From NCBI GenBank assembly GCA_023387635.1, contig JAEWHU010000006.1, positions 1 through 7,310 on the forward strand: a stretch of DNA of 7,310 nt, in the 5' to 3' direction. Made by a program: the position numbers and the translations under genes. This document shows positions 4,602 through 7,310 of the stretch, piece after piece (position 1 is the stretch's first letter; each line of letters starts with the position of its first letter). The notes below the pieces were generated by a model. It was not told the origin of the DNA. It worked only from the letters and a program-made list of their open reading frames with translations, and did not search any database. Source of the stretch: Bacillota bacterium. GTDB taxonomy: Bacteria; Bacillota; Clostridia; Lachnospirales; Lachnospiraceae.

Positions 4602-5930
4602 ATGAAGAATAATGTTTTAGAAACAGAAAAGATACCAAAGCTATTTGTCATGTATTCTATACCCGCCATTATATCAATGCTTATATTAGGTACACAAAGT
4701 ATTATAGATGGATTGTTTGTAGGCAATTATGTAGGTGAAAATGCTATGGCAAGTGTCAACATAGCTCAACCCTTTACTCAGTTCTATGTAGCATGTCTAA
4801 TGGTAGTTGTAATTGGATCATTAAGCTATATGGGAAGGAGTTTAGGAGAAAAAGATATAGTTAAAACACAAAATATTTATAGGACGTCACTTATTCTATT
4901 AATTATTATAGCTAGTACTTTAACTATAATTGGATTTTTCTTTAGTGACCAAATTGCATTCATTTTAGGTGCTAATGAAATCTTACTAAAGGATACCTCC
5001 CTTTATATAAAAATAGTCTCACTTTTTTTAGTTCCAATGTTTTTAATGACTCAATTTGCATTTTCTAATAGGTTGTTAGAAAAACCAGACTTGTATTTTA
5101 AAGGCATGCTCTTAAGCCTGACTATAAATATCTTATCAAATATTATTTTAGTAAAATATATGGAGCTTGGAGTTCTTGGAACTGCCATATCTACAAGTAT
5201 TGCAGAGCCAATCGCTTTATTTTATGTAATATGGCCACATCTTGATAAAAAAAACGTTATTAATATTTTTGTTGGTAAGATTGATAAAAGCACAATAATA
5301 CCAGTGATTTCAAATGGAGCCTCAGAGGGTATGGGCACAATTGCAGCAGCTATTACTACTTATTTATTTAATATGACCTTTATGAAGACTTTAGGTGAAG
5401 TTGGAGTTGCATCATTTACCATTATAAGTTACATTAGCCTCTTTTCTACCTTTATTATGTATGGCATAGCAGATGGTATAGGACCACTTATTAGCTATAA
5501 TTATGGGGCAAGAAATTTCAAAAGAGTGAAAGATGTAATGAGATTTTCCATTAAAATATCCTTTATCATTGGTGTAATTCTTTCTATTTCCCTCTTCTTC
5601 TTTGGAGAAAATTTAGTAGCACTGTTCATCCGTGACAATAAAGACATTATAAATATTGCTACTTTTGGTACAAAGATATTTGCCTTTGGTTTCTTATTTA
5701 ATGGATTTAACATTCTAAGTTCATCCTATTTTACATCACTTGGATTAGCGAAAGAATCCATAATTATTTCTTTAAGTCGTGGATTATTCTTTATTTTAAT
5801 AGGAATAGCAATCCTACCTGTTATTTTTAGTACTTCTGGAATATGGATGGTTATGCCTTTTGCAGAAATTGTAACTTTAGGTGTTTGTTGTTTCTTATTA
5901 AAACGAGAAAAGAATTGCAAGATAATCTAA
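4602..5930 (+). CDS. MATE-family multidrug efflux transporter
   Basis: 442 aa. The ATG at 4602 follows AAGGAG (4588-4593) with 8-nt spacing. An upstream in-frame ATG at 4512 is rejected because it lies inside the promoter/operator and gives an extension unlike MATE proteins. The protein has two homologous MatE halves, about 12 hydrophobic helices and the family's usual length. The first half opens with IPKLFVMYSIPAIISML and then IIDGLFVGNYVGENAMASVNIAQPF. The second half includes ISNGASEGMGTIAAAITTYLFN and IADGIGPLISYNYGAR. It resembles MepA-type MATE pumps, which export cationic drugs in exchange for Na+ or H+; the substrate here is unknown. The divergent MerR-family gene and a 19-bp-spacer promoter suggest drug-induced expression. 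It is complete, with a short basic C-terminus (KREKNCK). Confidence 0.93.
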   Translation: MKNNVLETEKIPKLFVMYSIPAIISMLILGTQSIIDGLFVGNYVGENAMASVNIAQPFTQFYVACLMVVVIGSLSYMGRSLGEKDIVKTQNIYRTSLILLIIIASTLTIIGFFFSDQIAFILGANEILLKDTSLYIKIVSLFLVPMFLMTQFAFSNRLLEKPDLYFKGMLLSLTINILSNIILVKYMELGVLGTAISTSIAEPIALFYVIWPHLDKKNVINIFVGKIDKSTIIPVISNGASEGMGTIAAAITTYLFNMTFMKTLGEVGVASFTIISYISLFSTFIMYGIADGIGPLISYNYGARNFKRVKDVMRFSIKISFIIGVILSISLFFFGENLVALFIRDNKDIINIATFGTKIFAFGFLFNGFNILSSSYFTSLGLAKESIIISLSRGLFFILIGIAILPVIFSTSGIWMVMPFAEIVTLGVCCFLLKREKNCKII

Positions 5931-5999
5931 GTTAATACACTAAATAAGTTAGAAAGAGAAATACTTTTAGAATTATTTTGTAAGCTTCACTGTTAGCTA

Positions 6000-6028
6000 T
6001 TGACATTAATTACTGTCTTTGATAAAAT
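6000..6028 (+). promoter_or_regulatory. strong sigma-A-like promoter between the two MATE genes
   Basis: A perfect TTGACA (6000-6005), 17-bp spacer and TAAAAT (6023-6028). The predicted start is near 6035, only about 30 nt before a strong terminator hairpin. It lies 70 nt after the stop of the first MATE gene. Confidence 0.6.
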
Positions 6029-6034
6029 TCTTGT

Positions 6035-6113
6035 GTCATCGGAGGGTATATAGATATCTATATGCTGGATAAGATGGTTGGACTAGTCCAACTATTTTAT
6101 CCAGCTTTTTTTT
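6035..6113 (+). ncRNA. candidate short leader RNA or small RNA (about 79 nt)
   Basis: A near-consensus promoter (6000-6028) and a strong intrinsic terminator (6064-6113) define a short transcript. It contains a GGAGGG (6041-6046), a perfect 16-bp palindrome (6048-6063) and the terminator stem. It could be a small RNA or an attenuator leader for the MATE gene at 6209. I recognise no riboswitch class. An alternative is that the hairpin merely terminates the first MATE gene and the promoter is fortuitous. Confidence 0.35.
6064..6113 (+). terminator. very strong intrinsic terminator between the MATE genes
   Basis: A 20-bp stem pairs 6064-6083 with 6086-6105, with two G·T pairs and a minimal TA centre (a CTAG loop in practice). 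Eight T's follow (6106-6113). It stops transcription from the first MATE gene and from the promoter at 6000-6028. Confidence 0.92.
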
Positions 6114-6149
6114 ATTTCAAGGGTAAGTGAAAAAAATTCACATACTGAA

Positions 6150-6178
6150 TTGAATATCAATATTGCTAACGCTAGAAT
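6150..6178 (+). promoter_or_regulatory. candidate promoter directly upstream of the second MATE gene
   Basis: TTGAAT (6150-6155), 17-bp spacer and TAGAAT (6173-6178), after the terminator and about 30 nt before the ATG at 6209. If it works, the second pump is transcribed independently of the upstream leader. Confidence 0.55.
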
Positions 6179-6208
6179 TCACGGTGTATGGACAGAAAGG
6201 AGACTTTT

Positions 6209-7310
6209 ATGCAACAAAATAATTATTTAACAGAAGGAAAGGTTATGCCTACTGTATTAAAGTTCGCATTTCCATTTTTATTATCAAGTTTACTTCAGGC
6301 ACTTTATGGAGCAGCTGATTTATTAATAGTCGGTCAGTTCTCAGACTCCGCAGCTGTTTCAGCAGTAGCCACAGGAAGCCAAGTTATGCAGACAATAACA
6401 GGCGTTGTACTTGGATTAACTACTGGAGGAACTGTAATAATTGGACAGTACTTAGGCGGTAAGAAAGAAAAGGATATCTCTAAAGCAATAGGAACTATGA
6501 TTAGTATATTTTTAATAATATCAGTTATCTTAACTGCAATTATGCTATTATTAACAAATAGCATTACTCATTTAATGAACACACCAGCAAAAGCAGTAGC
6601 ATATACAAATCAATATATTTTTACATGCTCAATAGGTATCATATTTATAGTGGGATATAATGTAGTGAGTGGTATATTAAGAGGATTAGGAGATTCAAAA
6701 TCACCATTAATATTTATTGCAGTTGCTTGTGTAATTAACATTGTAGTTGACTTAATTTTAGTTGGTGGATTTAATATGGGAGCTCTTGGAGCCGCCATTG
6801 CTACCATATCTGCTCAAGGTATAAGTTTACTACTTGCCATATTATTTATTGTAAAAAAAGGATTTGACTTTGAGTTTAATAAAAGTTACTTAAAAATCGA
6901 TTCAGAAAAAGCAAGGAGTATATTTAAGTTAGGATTGCCTATTGCTTTACAAGATGGTTTAATAAATATATCATTCTTATTAATTACAACTATAATAAAT
7001 GGTATGGGATTAGTTGCTTCTGCATCCGTAGGTGTGGTAGAAAAAATAATAATATTTGCAATGCTTATACCGACTGCCTTTGCTTCTTCAATAGCCGTAA
7101 TTACAGCACAAAATATTGGCGCAAATAAGCCAAAAAGAGCAAAGCAAGCTTTATATATAGGTATAGGCTTCTCCTTAATATTTGGAGTTTTCGCTTGTTT
7201 ATACTCTCAATACAAGCCAGAAACCATAACGGCTCTATTTACAACTGACAAAGAAGTTATAGAAACTTCTGCATTATTCTTAAAATCTTATAGTATTGAT
7301 TGTATTATGG
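6209..7310 (+). CDS. second MATE-family efflux transporter, truncated by the window edge
   Basis: The ATG at 6209 follows AAAGGAG (6196-6202) with 6-nt spacing. The frame stays open to the right edge, giving 367 residues; a full MATE protein of about 450 aa would need about 80-90 more. The N-terminus reads MQQNNYLTEGKVMPTVLKFA, then FPFLLSSLLQALYGAADLLI and VGQFSDSAAVSAVATGSQ. Next come GGTVIIGQYLGGKK and SGILRGLGDSKSPL, a typical MATE element, and IVVDLILVGGFNMGALGAAIAT. The second half starts near FKLGLPIALQDGLINISFL and contains IAVITAQNIGANKPKRAKQA. Pattern and length fit the NorM/DinF-like MATE group and differ clearly from the MepA-like pump upstream, so this is not a recent tandem duplicate. 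The transported compound cannot be told from sequence. A strong terminator and a separate promoter set it apart from the first pump. Confidence 0.93.
   Translation, partial: MQQNNYLTEGKVMPTVLKFAFPFLLSSLLQALYGAADLLIVGQFSDSAAVSAVATGSQVMQTITGVVLGLTTGGTVIIGQYLGGKKEKDISKAIGTMISIFLIISVILTAIMLLLTNSITHLMNTPAKAVAYTNQYIFTCSIGIIFIVGYNVVSGILRGLGDSKSPLIFIAVACVINIVVDLILVGGFNMGALGAAIATISAQGISLLLAILFIVKKGFDFEFNKSYLKIDSEKARSIFKLGLPIALQDGLINISFLLITTIINGMGLVASASVGVVEKIIIFAMLIPTAFASSIAVITAQNIGANKPKRAKQALYIGIGFSLIFGVFACLYSQYKPETITALFTTDKEVIETSALFLKSYSIDCIM

Noticed and set aside
6029..6208. Guanidine-type riboswitch before the second MATE gene
   Set aside because: The single hairpin has a CTAG loop and is a plain terminator. 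I found no ACGR loops or other ykkC-class motifs.

Overview
The window is AT-rich (roughly 30% GC by eye), with strong AAGGAG-type ribosome binding sites, TTGACA/TATAAT-like promoters and hairpin-plus-T-run terminators. This points to a low-GC Gram-positive of the class Clostridia. A Lachnospiraceae-type host is a reasonable guess, but nothing here proves it. No rRNA, tRNA, CRISPR array, transposase or phage gene is visible.

Layout, left to right. (1) The last codons of a plus-strand gene ending in a CPHC-containing tail, possibly PyrE-like (2-103). (2) A secreted single-Big2-domain protein (226-1065) with a strong terminator. (3) On the minus strand, a complete histidyl-tRNA synthetase (1220-2452), preceded by a roughly 310-nt leader. 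(4) Two small unknown minus-strand genes whose proteins resemble each other at both ends (2912-3229 and 3255-3527). (5) A MerR-family regulator with a GyrI-like effector domain (3671-4486, minus), divergent from a MATE efflux pump (4602-5930, plus). (6) A 278-nt intergenic stretch with two promoter-like sites and a very strong terminator between them. (7) A second MATE pump (6209 onward) that runs off the right edge.

The most interesting object is the hisS leader (minus strand, about 2766 to 2453). A near-consensus promoter (TTGACA, 17 bp, TATTAT) is followed by a ribosome binding site and a 13-codon reading frame encoding MILTNTHHHHTHN, with five His codons among six consecutive positions. 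Beyond it lie two mutually exclusive hairpins, an 11-bp antiterminator pairing and an intrinsic terminator 133 nt before hisS. This is a complete ribosome-mediated transcription attenuator for histidine, of the kind known for enterobacterial his operons. Here it controls a histidyl-tRNA synthetase in a Firmicute-like genome, where a T-box would be expected; no T-box motif was found. The synthetase itself has the LRYDLT and QCDIDIIG signatures rather than the LRPEGT type usual in Firmicutes, so it may be a second or acquired HisRS with its own histidine-sensing switch.

The MerR/MATE pair forms a drug-sensing cassette. The two promoters face outward but overlap, with coincident -10 boxes on opposite strands. 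The efflux promoter has the 19-bp spacer typical of MerR activation, filled by an inverted repeat, so one bound regulator could activate the pump and control its own gene.
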